DNA of 64,000 nucleotides from Clostridiaceae bacterium AM27-36LB. Its GTDB lineage: Bacteria > Bacillota > Clostridia > Lachnospirales > Lachnospiraceae. Position numbers and translations under genes: made by a program. Location: assembly GCA_003480725.1 (NCBI GenBank), contig QUJQ01000003.1:369082-433081 (forward strand), written 5' to 3'. Below, piece by piece: positions 42,096 to 50,866 of this stretch (positions are counted from its first letter, which is position 1; each line of letters opens with the position of its first letter). The notes beneath the pieces were generated by a model. The model did not search any database. It saw nothing but the letters and a program-made list of their open reading frames with translations, and was not told the DNA's origin.

Positions 42096-42153
42096 GGATG
42101 CAATCTTACTTTTTATTTTTCAAAGCCCGGGACAATAGCATTCCATGAACTAC

Positions 42154-42328
42154 AAACAGCTCCGAAGGATAGCAATAAACTGCGCTGCTATGACTTGGAG
42201 CGAACAGAGTGAGCTTTCGTGTATCGGCTGGTGCGTACACTAAAAGTGTACGTATCCAGACGATACACGAAACTTACTTTGTCCGATACACGTCATACGA
42301 GCTTTTATGCTATCCTTCGGAGCTGTTT
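42154..42328. repeat. 175-bp palindromic intergenic element with 21-bp inverted ends
   Basis: The ends 42154-42174 and 42308-42328 are perfect 21-bp inverted repeats (starting AAACAGCTCCGAAGG). Inside, TTTCGTGTATCG (42215-42226) pairs with CGATACACGAAA (42261-42272), continuing through CTGG/CCAG and CGTACACT/AGTGTACG (42234-42241 and 42245-42252). A third CGATACACG occurs at 42284-42292. No frame codes for a transposase. It may be a MITE-like or REP-like element, and could end the ribF transcript. The 41991-42347 gap holds this and the copA promoter. Confidence 0.65.
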
Positions 42329-42347
42329 ATAATTCTAAAGTATTCTA

Positions 42348-43271
42348 TTATATCTGGCGTGCCACACTCTTGCCCCAGTTCATATCAGACAGAATATGCG
42401 CCTTCAATTCATCCAGTGACTGAAACTTCTGCTCAGGTCTGCGGAATTCAATGAATTCTACCATGAGATCCTGTCCATACAGATCTCCATCAAAATCAAA
42501 GAGATAGGTCTCCACTCCTCTGCGGGTCTCGCCGCCGACCGTAGGCTTATACCCCACATTGGTGATACCGTAATACTCATCCTCTTTCACAAATGTGCGG
42601 GTCAGGTACACTCCATCTTTTGGCAGCAGTTTTTCCTGCGGTGGAAGCAGATTAGTAGTCGGCATTCCAATGGTACGACCGATCTGTCTGCCGTGGAGCA
42701 CAATACCGCTCACATAATACCGATATCCAAGCAGCTCATTGGCAAGCTTCACATTACCGTCATGAAGGGCTTCCCGGATATAGGTACTGCTGATATCTCT
42801 TCCGTGGCTTTGTTCCTTCTCTACCACTTCCACGGTGTATCCATATTTGGGTGCCAGCTTCTGAAGCATTGCATGATCTCCTCGCCGCTGATATCCAAAA
42901 TGAAAATCTGTTCCCACAGCTGCGAACTTCATCTTCAGCTGTCCCACCAAAACATCTTCAATAAAACGTTCCGGCTCCATGTGGGCAATCTCCGGCACAA
43001 AGGGGCACTCCAGCAGATTGTCAACACCTGCTTTGGAAAGCATCTCCCGACGTTCTTCATTGGTCAGAATATTCTGTGCAGACAAACCTGACAGCATACG
43101 GGTCGGATTGCTGGCAAAGGTAAAGATCGTTGCCTCCAGACCATTCTTTTTCTGCTCCAGGATGTGCTGCAGCAGCTTCTGATGCCCTCTGTGGAGTCCA
43201 TCAAATTTTCCAAGGCTGACTGCCGAAGGTGCCATCACTCCAAAGCTGGTCTTTCCTGTAATATAATTCAT
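42348..43271 (-). CDS. ribF: Bifunctional riboflavin kinase / FAD synthetase
   Basis: 307 residues. The N-terminal adenylyltransferase domain has VSLGKFDGLHRGHQKLL and DFHFGYQRRGD, then SSTYIREALHDGNV; the C-terminal riboflavin kinase domain starts near 190 with GRTIGMPTTNLLPP and NVGYKPTVGGETRRGVETYLFDFDGDLYG. It makes FMN and FAD. Last gene of the rimP-to-ribF operon, 72 bp after truB. Confidence 0.96.
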   Translation of the reverse strand: MNYITGKTSFGVMAPSAVSLGKFDGLHRGHQKLLQHILEQKKNGLEATIFTFASNPTRMLSGLSAQNILTNEERREMLSKAGVDNLLECPFVPEIAHMEPERFIEDVLVGQLKMKFAAVGTDFHFGYQRRGDHAMLQKLAPKYGYTVEVVEKEQSHGRDISSTYIREALHDGNVKLANELLGYRYYVSGIVLHGRQIGRTIGMPTTNLLPPQEKLLPKDGVYLTRTFVKEDEYYGITNVGYKPTVGGETRRGVETYLFDFDGDLYGQDLMVEFIEFRRPEQKFQSLDELKAHILSDMNWGKSVARQI

Positions 43272-43342
43272 GGTAATTCTCTTCGTTTCCTTCTATCTAC
43301 TCATAGCCATCCCATATGCGGCATGTACATGGCTCTGAATTA

Positions 43343-44242
43343 TTATTTCTCATAAAACATTTTCAAAAGTCTGAAATGCTGTCTGTCCCGTTCTTTCTCA
43401 TACTGATAAAGTCCTACAAATGCACCATCTGCATCATAGACTCTGATTTTCTGACCGGCTGCAGGCTTTGATTCCGATACCCCCAGGGGGAGTGCATTTC
43501 CATTATGAGCTGCCTTTGACAGTTCTTCATTCAGATGGACTGCAGGCTCTTCATCAAACATCCGGTCGATGGGAATGATGATCTCCTCCAGGCGTTCTTC
43601 GTCCCGGATGGTCTCGATCTGTGATAAAGTCAGGCTGTCTTCGACACAGAACCGTTCTACCCTGGTACGGAGAAGCTTGTCCATGCAGCCATGGCAGCCC
43701 AGCTTTTCGCCAATATCATGACACAGAGTTCTAATATAAGTTCCGCTGGAGCAGTGTACCCGCATCTTCACTCTGGGCAGATCCATCTCAAGGATTGTGA
43801 TCTCATGGATCACCACCGGGCGGGCTTTCCGCTCCACTTCTTTTCCAGCTCTCGCCAAATCACAGAGCTTCTGTCCATTGACTTTCAGCGCGGAATACAT
43901 GGGCGGTATCTGCTCATAAGGTCCCTCAAAGGAGAGGACCGCTTCCCGCACTTCCTCTTCTGATGCAGTGACCGTTGCAGATTCCAGCACAGTTCCTGTG
44001 GTATCCTGAGTATCTGTAGACTGTCCCAGAAGCATCACTGCCTCATAAACTTTATCATGTCCGGCCAGCAGGTCACACAGCTTCGTTGCTTTTCCCAGAC
44101 ATACAGGAAGAACTCCCTCCGCTTCCGGATCGAGAGTTCCTGTGTGTCCGATCTTTTTCTGTTTTAAAATACCACGCAGCTTCGCCACTACATCATGTGA
44201 CGTATAGCCGCGCTCTTTATATACATTGATGATACCGTTCAC
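43343..44242 (-). CDS. truB: tRNA pseudouridine(55) synthase
   Basis: 299 residues. N-terminal MNGIINVYKERGYTSHDVVAKL and GHTGTLDPEAEGVLPVCLG hold the catalytic Asp (of TLDP, near 38). A C-terminal PUA-like tail follows. It makes pseudouridine 55 in the T-loop of tRNAs. Its ATG overlaps the nrnA stop by one base (44242), so they are translated together. Confidence 0.96.
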   Translation of the reverse strand: MNGIINVYKERGYTSHDVVAKLRGILKQKKIGHTGTLDPEAEGVLPVCLGKATKLCDLLAGHDKVYEAVMLLGQSTDTQDTTGTVLESATVTASEEEVREAVLSFEGPYEQIPPMYSALKVNGQKLCDLARAGKEVERKARPVVIHEITILEMDLPRVKMRVHCSSGTYIRTLCHDIGEKLGCHGCMDKLLRTRVERFCVEDSLTLSQIETIRDEERLEEIIIPIDRMFDEEPAVHLNEELSKAAHNGNALPLGVSESKPAAGQKIRVYDADGAFVGLYQYEKERDRQHFRLLKMFYEK

Positions 44243-45204
44243 TATTCCTCCTGATGCAGCATCTGGCGCTCAATATGCAGTGTCAGATTGTTGATGATGT
44301 CATGGAAGGTTCCTTTCATGGTCACTCCGGCTGCACGCACATGTCCGCCGCCTCCAAAATAGGAAGCGACTTTGCTCACATCTACCTGTTCCTTAGAACG
44401 AAGAGAAACCTTGAATTCCATATTTCCCACTTCATACAGGAAAATAGCAACTTCCACACCCTCTGTCAGCTTCAGCTGGCTGACGATTCCATCCAGATCT
44501 GTGGTTGTAACGCCGAAGAAATCCATTTCCCGCTTTCTCATGACACTGATAATGATCTTTCCATCCATGAGCCGCATGCTCTCCAGCAGTGCTTTTCCCA
44601 TAACCTGATTCTGACGGTAGGTCTTTTTGTAGTATGTCTCTTCCAGAATATATGTATGCGGAACACCCTTTTCCATCAGCATGGCTGCCACCCGCATGGT
44701 ATCCGGAGAGGTACAGCTGTACTGAAAGACGCCTGTATCATGGGCAATTCCCATATACAGTGCACAGGCTGCCTGTTTGTTGATCTTTTCCGGATCCATC
44801 AGGCTACACAATACTTCACATGCGGAACTTGCATCTGGCAGAATCACATTTTCATCGGCAAATCCATGATTGCTCACATGATGATCCACGCAGAAAGTAC
44901 GCTTTGCCTTCTGAAAATACGGCAATGCATCACCCAGACGATCCAGAGCTGCACAATCCACACTGATAAACAGATCATAAGTCCGATCCTGTCCGTCCGG
45001 CTGCTTCAATTCTTCATATCCTTCTATGATGGAAAACTTGTTATCTGGCTGTTCCAGCCAGATATCTGCTTTGATCTGCGGATAATTATCTCTCAGATAC
45101 TGCCAGAGACCAATACATGATCCAACGCTGTCACCATCCGGATGAATATGTCCGGCAATGGCAACATTGGAGACATCCTGCAATTCTTTCTCAAGCTGCG
45201 TCAT
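44242..45204 (-). CDS. nrnA: DHH/DHHA1 phosphoesterase, NrnA-like oligoribonuclease / pAp phosphatase
   Basis: 320 residues. DHH domain motifs AGHIHPDGDSVGSCIGL, VDCAALDRLGD, VDHHVSNHGF and DTGVFQYSCTS, then a DHHA1 RNA-binding domain with GGGGHVRAAG near the C-terminus. It degrades nanoRNAs and 3',5'-phosphoadenosine phosphate. Overlaps rbfA by four bases and truB by one, in the usual place of this operon. Confidence 0.9.
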   Translation of the reverse strand: MTQLEKELQDVSNVAIAGHIHPDGDSVGSCIGLWQYLRDNYPQIKADIWLEQPDNKFSIIEGYEELKQPDGQDRTYDLFISVDCAALDRLGDALPYFQKAKRTFCVDHHVSNHGFADENVILPDASSACEVLCSLMDPEKINKQAACALYMGIAHDTGVFQYSCTSPDTMRVAAMLMEKGVPHTYILEETYYKKTYRQNQVMGKALLESMRLMDGKIIISVMRKREMDFFGVTTTDLDGIVSQLKLTEGVEVAIFLYEVGNMEFKVSLRSKEQVDVSKVASYFGGGGHVRAAGVTMKGTFHDIINNLTLHIERQMLHQEE

Positions 45205-45587
45205 ACTTCCTCATCCTCTTCTTCATCATCACTGATATCTTTGGTAACTTCGTCAATAAGTTTCGACATATTTACACCATATGCAATGGACTGATCCAGA
45301 ATAAATGTGATCTGCGGCGTATTTCTCAGGTTCAGCTCATGAGCAAGCTGTCTGCGGATATATCCTTCCGCACTCTTCAACCCTTTCATGGTGCTCTGCT
45401 GGGAGGCTTCGTCTCCCAGCACGCTGATATATGCTTTACAGGTCTTTAAGTCGGGCGCAACTTCCACTGTGACTACAGAAGTCATAGGATTGATGCGCGG
45501 GTCTTTGATTTCCTTACGGATGATCTCAGACAGAACTTTCTGGACTTCACCGTTGATACGGGTATTTTTAATACTGTTTTTTCTCAT
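45201..45587 (-). CDS. rbfA: Ribosome-binding factor A
   Basis: 128 residues, single KH-like domain with INGEVQKVLSEIIRKEIKDPRI, MTSVVTVEVAPDLKTCKAYISVLG and the C-terminal LRNTPQITFILDQSIAYG. It helps maturation of the 30S subunit by binding 16S rRNA. An acidic tail (DDEEEDEEV) ends the protein. Sits between infB and nrnA as in most Firmicutes. Confidence 0.95.
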   Translation of the reverse strand: MRKNSIKNTRINGEVQKVLSEIIRKEIKDPRINPMTSVVTVEVAPDLKTCKAYISVLGDEASQQSTMKGLKSAEGYIRRQLAHELNLRNTPQITFILDQSIAYGVNMSKLIDEVTKDISDDEEEDEEV

Positions 45588-45590
45588 ATT

Positions 45591-48401
45591 CTATCTTGGC
45601 ACCTCTACCATGATGTAGGCTTCTACCATATCAAGCTCCTGGATCTCGTTGAACTTGTCAAATACAAGACCACATTCAAATCCGGCTTTTACTTCCTTCA
45701 CATCGTCCTTGAAACGCTTCAGGGAAGCCAGCTCGCCCTCGTAGATCTGTTTTCCTTCACGAGAAATACGAACCTTGCATCCACGCTGGAACATACCGTC
45801 AAGCACATAAGAACCTGCGATATTTCCTACGCCGGAAGCCTTGAAGATCTGACGGATCTCTGCATGACCGATAACTTTCTCCTCAAATACCGGATCCAGC
45901 ATACCCTTCATAGCACGCTCTACATCTTCAATTGCACTATAAATGACACGGTACAGACGAACATCTACTTTTTCTCTGTCCGCAGTTTCTTTTGCTGTTG
46001 CATCCATTTTTACGTTAAATCCGATGATGATTGCTGAAGATGCACTTGCCAGAGTCACATCAGACTCATTGATGGCACCAACACCACCGTGGATACATTT
46101 TACAACGACTTCTTCATTGGAGAGCTTAAGCAGGGACTGCTTTACAGCCTCTACAGAACCAGCTACATCGGCTTTGATGATCAGGTTCAGTTCTTTTAAG
46201 TTTCCAGACTGGATCTGGGAATACAGATCGTCCAGAGACATACGAAGCTTGGTATCCTCCAGCATCTTCTCACGGCTCTCTTTGATAAAGGTCTCGGCGA
46301 ATGTCTTAGCCTCTTTGTCACTTTCCGGAGAAATGAAGATCTCACCTGCCATCGGCACATCGTTAAGACCAAGGATCTCAACCGGAGTAGATGGACCTGC
46401 CTCTTTCACACGACGTCCCTTATCATCCATCATCGCACGAACTTTACCATAAGAAGATCCTGCAGCGATGAAATCTCCGACATGCAGCGTACCTTTCTGT
46501 ACCAGAACAGTTGCTACCGGTCCTTTTCCTTTATCAAGCTCTGCCTCGATGACCAGACCTCTTGCCTGACGCTTCGGATTTGCCTTCAGCTCCAGAACAT
46601 CTGCGGTCAGCAGAACCATTTCCAGAAGATCTTCAATACCCTCTCTGGATTTTGCAGATACCGGTACACAGATGGTGCTTCCGCCCCAGTCCTCTGCGAT
46701 CAGACCATACTCAGTCAGTTCCTGTTTTACACGTTCAATATTTGCACCTGGCTTATCGATCTTGTTGATCGCAACAATCACCTCTACACCGGCCGCTTTC
46801 GCATGATTGATCGCTTCGACAGTCTGCGGTTTCACACCGTCGTCTGCTGCAACTACAAGGATTGCAATATCGGTAGAATTAGCACCTCTCATACGCATAG
46901 CTGTGAATGCTTCATGTCCCGGAGTATCCAGGAATGTGATCTTTCTGCCAGATACCGTTACCATATATGCACCAATGTGCTGGGTAATACCGCCAGCCTC
47001 ACGGTCTGTTACATTTGTATGGCGGATCGCATCCAGAAGAGAGGTCTTACCATGGTCTACATGACCCATAACACATACGACAGGTGCTCTCTGTACCAGA
47101 GTGTCTTCCGGATCTTCCGTATCCTCCAGAAGCTTTCCGATTACATCCTCTTTTACTTCCGGTTCCGGATCAAAATTATATTCCAGTGCGATCTCTCCTG
47201 CTGCCTCGAAGTCCAGCTCAGAGTTCACAGTCAGCATCTTTCCTTCCAGGAACAGCTTCTTGATGATCGCAGACGGCTGGATCTTCATGCGGTCTGCCAG
47301 ATCAGAGATGCTGATCATCTCCGGAAGCTGCAGTTTCCTCGGCTCGGAAGAATCCTTCTTCACTACCGGCTGCGGTTCTGGTTTGATGAACCGTCCCGGT
47401 TTGTTCTTCAGCTTGCTGATATCCTCATCTTTGTACTGCTTTTCCTGCTTCTGATGATTACGGTTATCGTATCTTCTGTTCTCCGGCTTGGTCTCCACCG
47501 GTGTATCGAAGGAACGGTTCATCTGACGGCCTGCACCACCTCTTGCGCCCTGTCCTCCACGGCTGTCGCGTCCACCATTCTGCGGACGATCTCCACCTCG
47601 TCCCTGTCCATCACGGTTGTATCCCGGTCTATCTCCGCGTCCCTGTCCGTCACGGTTGTATCCCGGTCTGTCTCCACGTCCCTGTCCATCACGGTTACCC
47701 TGCGGACGGTCGCCTCTGTTATATCCTGGTCTGTCTCCGCGTCCCTGTCCGTCGCGGTTGCCCTGCGGACGGTCGCCTCTGTTGTATCCCGGTCTGTCTC
47801 CGCGTCCCTGTCCGTCGCGGTTGCCCTGCGGACGGTCGCCTCTGTTGTATCCCGGTCTGTCTCCGCGTCCCTGTCCGTCACGGTTACCCTGCGGACGGTC
47901 GCCATAGCTTCTGCGCTCACCATTTGCAGGACGATCAGCTGCCGGTCTTGCCGGTCTTGCTGCAGGTGCTGCTGTGCCTTCGCGTTTCGGTGCTGCTGTT
48001 GATGCTACAGGTGCTGCCGCTGTCCCTGCAGACGCTGTTGTTCCAGCTGGTGCTGCTGCCGGCTTTGCCGCTGCCGGTCTTGCCGCTGCCGGTCTTGCCA
48101 CAGGTTTTGCTGCGCTTTTCTGAGTCTGCGGACGACGCTCCGGACTCTTCTTGTCTCTGCTGTTCTCCGGATTGTGTACTACTACGAATTTTTTCTTCTT
48201 TGCCGGAGCTGCTCCTTCTTTTTTAGCTTCCTGCTGCCCGGAACCTACTGCTCCGCGCACCAGTTCTGCCTGATTATCTTCAAGTGTTGCCATATGTGTT
48301 GTCACCTCAATATTCTTCTCTGCCAGTACGGCCATGATTTCTTTGCTTGTTTTGTTCAGTTCCTTTGCGAGTTCATAAACTCTGATATGCTTGTTTGGCA
48401 T
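45591..48401 (-). CDS. infB: Translation initiation factor IF-2
   Basis: About 936 residues. N-terminal IF2N domain ([21 protein letters not shown]), then a long low-complexity linker (about 60-350) that includes four 21-residue repeats, and the C-terminal core: IF2N2, GTPase with [22 protein letters not shown] and NKIDKPGAN, and domains II-IV. Brings initiator tRNA to the 30S subunit. The start at 48401 is chosen over 48419 because the latter sits directly behind CAGGGA with no spacing; both are possible. Confidence 0.96.
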   Translation of the reverse strand: MPNKHIRVYELAKELNKTSKEIMAVLAEKNIEVTTHMATLEDNQAELVRGAVGSGQQEAKKEGAAPAKKKKFVVVHNPENSRDKKSPERRPQTQKSAAKPVARPAAARPAAAKPAAAPAGTTASAGTAAAPVASTAAPKREGTAAPAARPARPAADRPANGERRSYGDRPQGNRDGQGRGDRPGYNRGDRPQGNRDGQGRGDRPGYNRGDRPQGNRDGQGRGDRPGYNRGDRPQGNRDGQGRGDRPGYNRDGQGRGDRPGYNRDGQGRGGDRPQNGGRDSRGGQGARGGAGRQMNRSFDTPVETKPENRRYDNRNHQKQEKQYKDEDISKLKNKPGRFIKPEPQPVVKKDSSEPRKLQLPEMISISDLADRMKIQPSAIIKKLFLEGKMLTVNSELDFEAAGEIALEYNFDPEPEVKEDVIGKLLEDTEDPEDTLVQRAPVVCVMGHVDHGKTSLLDAIRHTNVTDREAGGITQHIGAYMVTVSGRKITFLDTPGHEAFTAMRMRGANSTDIAILVVAADDGVKPQTVEAINHAKAAGVEVIVAINKIDKPGANIERVKQELTEYGLIAEDWGGSTICVPVSAKSREGIEDLLEMVLLTADVLELKANPKRQARGLVIEAELDKGKGPVATVLVQKGTLHVGDFIAAGSSYGKVRAMMDDKGRRVKEAGPSTPVEILGLNDVPMAGEIFISPESDKEAKTFAETFIKESREKMLEDTKLRMSLDDLYSQIQSGNLKELNLIIKADVAGSVEAVKQSLLKLSNEEVVVKCIHGGVGAINESDVTLASASSAIIIGFNVKMDATAKETADREKVDVRLYRVIYSAIEDVERAMKGMLDPVFEEKVIGHAEIRQIFKASGVGNIAGSYVLDGMFQRGCKVRISREGKQIYEGELASLKRFKDDVKEVKAGFECGLVFDKFNEIQELDMVEAYIMVEVPR
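47590..47910 (-). repeat. 63-bp tandem repeat in infB
   Basis: Four near-identical 63-bp units encode [21 protein letters not shown] (split here as [11 protein letters not shown] and [10 protein letters not shown]), followed by partial units [16 protein letters not shown] copies differ at few bases, pointing to recent duplication; copy number may vary among strains. The Arg/Gly/Asp/Gln-rich stretch is disordered and RNA-binding-like. Confidence 0.9.
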
Positions 48402-48428
48402 GATTTTCAATGCCCCCATTCCCTGTAT

Positions 48429-48731
48429 TTACTCTAATACCCGGATCGCCGCAGCGGCCAGTCCTTCGTCTTCCACTGCTACAGACATTCGGAATTCCTT
48501 CCCACATGCTGATCCCAGTTCTGCGCTGCTGCACGCTACATACAGCGGTACTTTGTAATACTCGCAGAGACTGCGGATCTTCTTCTTTGTATTTTCAGAG
48601 GCTTCCTCTGATACCACAACCAGCTTCGCTTTGCCCTTGCGGACAGAATTCTCCACAGAAAATTCACCGCTGACACTTTTGCGTGCTCTGGTCGCCAGCC
48701 CGATATAAGAGAGAACTTTAGCTTTCTGCAA
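48429..48731 (-). CDS. ylxQ: L7Ae-family RNA-binding protein (YlxQ)
   Basis: 100 residues with the L7Ae/L30e/S12e fold: SYIGLATRARKSVSGEFSVENSVRKGKAKLVVVSEEASENTKKKI. It binds kink-turn RNA in relatives; the cellular role is unclear. Overlaps ylxR by 14 bp and precedes infB by 28 bp, the standard place in Gram-positive nusA operons. Confidence 0.92.
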   Translation of the reverse strand: MQKAKVLSYIGLATRARKSVSGEFSVENSVRKGKAKLVVVSEEASENTKKKIRSLCEYYKVPLYVACSSAELGSACGKEFRMSVAVEDEGLAAAAIRVLE

Positions 48732-48996
48732 TTGCTTCCATCTCCTTTTCCAGGGCTTCGTATACTTCTGCCGGGATCTGTGCCTTCAGGGATCTCTCCA
48801 ATCCTCTGGATTTTACTGCTTTCTGGAAGCATTCCCTGCTTCTGCACAGATATGCGCCGCGACCGTTTTTCCGGCCAGTGGCGTCCAGCACGATTTCATT
48901 CTCTGTTGTGCGTAAGATGCGTACCATATCTTTCTTGTTCTTCATCTCACCACAGCCGGTGCACTGACGCATCGGTACTTTTTTCACTGTTCCCAA
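48718..48996 (-). CDS. ylxR: YlxR family RNA-binding protein (DUF448)
   Basis: 92 residues, with the family MRQCTGCGEMKNKKDMVRIL and GRGAYLCRSRECFQKAVKSR; basic and small. Members are nucleoid- or RNA-associated and in Clostridia have been linked to control of rnpB or ribosome genes, but function is not fixed. It follows nusA by 11 bp. Confidence 0.94.
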   Translation of the reverse strand: MGTVKKVPMRQCTGCGEMKNKKDMVRILRTTENEIVLDATGRKNGRGAYLCRSRECFQKAVKSRGLERSLKAQIPAEVYEALEKEMEAIAES

Positions 48997-49007
48997 ACTG
49001 TCCGCTC

Positions 49008-50156
49008 CTATTCCTCTGCGTTCTCGTCTTCTACAGTACCTTCCGCATACTCATTTTCATCGTATGCTTCCTCTTCGTCCTCATCTTCATCGTAGAATCC
49101 TTCGTAGAATCCCTCGATGGCATTTGCCTGACTCTCGCTCTTGATATCGATCTTGAAGCCAGTCAGACGTGCTGCCAGACGTGCATTCTGTCCCTCTTTA
49201 CCAATGGCAAGGGAGAGCTGATAATCCGGAACAACAACTTTTGCAGTCTTCTCTTCCACATCTGCCAGAACCACAACAACCTTTGCCGGGCTCAGTGCAT
49301 TCTCGATCAGAAGTGCCGGGTTCTCATTCCAGTTGATGATATCGATCTTCTCACCACGAAGCTCATTGACGATAGAGTTGACTCTTGCGCCGTTCATACC
49401 AACACATGCTCCTACCGGGTCAACATCCGGATCGTTGGACCATACAGCGATCTTGGTTCTGGAACCTGCTTCTCTGGCGATGCTCTTGATCTCTACGATG
49501 CCGTCTCTTACTTCAGTAACCTCAGATTCGAACAGTCTCTTTACCAGCTCCGGATGGGTACGGGATACCAGGATCCGCGGTCCCTTTGTGGTATCCTTAA
49601 CTTCCAGAATATAAACCTTGATACGCTCAGTCGGAGTATATACCTCTCCTTTTACCATTTCGTTCTCATTGAGCATGGCATCTACTTTACCAAGATTTAC
49701 GCTGACATTTCTTCCAATATAACGCTGTACCACACCGGTAACCACGTCTTTTTCTTTTGCATAATACTGATTGAACAGAACTTTACGCTCTTCCTCACGG
49801 ATCTTCTGAAGAATCACGTTTCTTGCATTCTGTGTGGTGATACGGCCAAACTCTTTGGATTTGATCTCCTCACGGACGATATCTCCCAGCTCGTACTTCT
49901 TATCCAGAAGCTTCGCTTCTGCCAGGCTGATCTGAGTATCCGGATCTTCCACCTGCTCCACAACAGTCTTCTCTGCATATACATGGAAATCACAGGTATC
50001 TCTGTTGATCTCTACACGGAAATTCTCTTTTTCTTTTCCGAAATGGCTCTGACATGCAGTGATCAGAGAATTCTCGATGGCATCCAGCATAACATCCTTG
50101 CTGATATCTTTCTCTTTTTCCAGAATCTCCAGTGCCGTTTTCAGTTCAGTGTTCAT
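49008..50156 (-). CDS. nusA: Transcription termination/antitermination protein NusA
   Basis: 382 residues. N-terminal RNA-polymerase-binding domain (NTELKTALEILEKEKDISKD), S1 domain around 130-200 (VVTGVVQRYIGRNVSVNLGKVDAML) and two KH domains (DPVGACVGMNGARVNSIVNELRGEKIDI and SLAIGKEGQNARLAARLTG). Ends in an acidic tail. Gram-positive NusA lacks the C-terminal acidic repeats of E. coli, as here. Confidence 0.97.
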   Translation of the reverse strand: MNTELKTALEILEKEKDISKDVMLDAIENSLITACQSHFGKEKENFRVEINRDTCDFHVYAEKTVVEQVEDPDTQISLAEAKLLDKKYELGDIVREEIKSKEFGRITTQNARNVILQKIREEERKVLFNQYYAKEKDVVTGVVQRYIGRNVSVNLGKVDAMLNENEMVKGEVYTPTERIKVYILEVKDTTKGPRILVSRTHPELVKRLFESEVTEVRDGIVEIKSIAREAGSRTKIAVWSNDPDVDPVGACVGMNGARVNSIVNELRGEKIDIINWNENPALLIENALSPAKVVVVLADVEEKTAKVVVPDYQLSLAIGKEGQNARLAARLTGFKIDIKSESQANAIEGFYEGFYDEDEDEEEAYDENEYAEGTVEDENAEE

Positions 50157-50173
50157 TTTTTGTTCTTTCCTCC

Positions 50174-50641
50174 TTAAAAATCAAACGCCAGCCGGATCAG
50201 CGCGATGTTCGACCGCTCGATCACCAGTGTGGCTTCATCCTCAAACTCCAGTGTTACTGTATCTTTATCCCATGCTTTTAAGATACCGGTGAATTCCTTC
50301 TGTCTGTCGATTGCACGGAACAGCCTCACATCTACGGACTCTCCAATACTTCTCTCAAGATCTTTGTCTTTCTTCAGCGGTCTTCCAAGCCCTGGGGAAC
50401 TTACCTCAAGAATATAGCTTTCCTCAATAAAATCCTGTTCATCCAGAAGATCTGACAGTCGTCTGCTGACGGTCTCGCAGTCATCCACGCCAATTCCACC
50501 CGGCTTATCAATGTAAGCTCTTAAGAACCAGTTGCCGGCTTCCTTTACAAATTCCACATCCACCAGTTCAAACTGATGCTCTTCCATGATCGGAAGCAGG
50601 AGCTGCTCTGTCTTCTGTTCATATGTCCCTCTCTTAGTCAA
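50174..50641 (-). CDS. rimP: Ribosome maturation factor RimP
   Basis: 155 residues, with the N-terminal domain ELVDVEFVKEAGNWFLRAYIDKPGGIGVDDCETVSRRLSDLLDE and C-terminal SH3-like domain (YILEVSSPGLGRPLKK). It assists 30S assembly. The start is a TTG at 50641 with GGAGG six bases upstream, the only in-frame choice at a ribosome site. First gene of the operon. Confidence 0.94.
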   Translation of the reverse strand: MTKRGTYEQKTEQLLLPIMEEHQFELVDVEFVKEAGNWFLRAYIDKPGGIGVDDCETVSRRLSDLLDEQDFIEESYILEVSSPGLGRPLKKDKDLERSIGESVDVRLFRAIDRQKEFTGILKAWDKDTVTLEFEDEATLVIERSNIALIRLAFDF

Positions 50642-50760
50642 TCTTATCCTCCTTCTGAAAATCTCCTATACAACTAAGAAGGAGTGGACTTTTGTCCACC
50701 CCTTTCTTCAGTCTACGTATCATGTTATTCTCAGTATAACACAACATCCACTAAAATCAA
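50642..50760 (-). promoter_or_regulatory. rimP-nusA-infB operon promoter and leader hairpin
   Basis: Minus strand: -35 TTGATT (50760-50755), 16-bp spacer, -10 TATACT (50738-50733). The leader holds a hairpin GTGGAC-AAAA-GTCCAC with flanking GGGG/CTCC pairs (about 50688-50705), 45 bases before the ribosome site. The T run behind it is weak (CTTCTT), so it may be a pause or attenuation site; NusA autoregulation is known for this operon elsewhere. Confidence 0.5.
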
Positions 50761-50773
50761 GCCTTTTCGCAAA

Positions 50774-50851
50774 AAAAGTTACTATTCACAGCGAAACTGG
50801 AGCCTCTTAACAGAGGCGACGAGTGCGCATGTGGATGGAGTTCTGTGAATA
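50774..50851 (-). terminator. Branched terminator after the malic enzyme gene
   Basis: Minus strand: TATTCACAG (50851-50843) pairs with CTGTGAATA (50791-50783), enclosing a second hairpin GCCTCT-GTTA-AGAGGC (50817-50802 region). The outer stem is followed by GTAAC and seven T. This is larger than a simple terminator and may be a structured 3' end. Confidence 0.65.
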
Positions 50852-50866
50852 TTCTTTAAATCCTTG

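Noticed and set aside
42154..42328. Insertion sequence
   Set aside because: No transposase frame and only 175 bp; treated as a palindromic repeat element.
47590..47910. CRISPR-like regular repeats
   Set aside because: The period is a coding 63-bp tandem repeat within infB, with no variable spacers.
46482..48002. 506-codon plus-strand frame opposite infB
   Set aside because: Exists only because the repetitive infB linker lacks stops on the other strand; product is repeats such as [10 protein letters not shown] with no domain.
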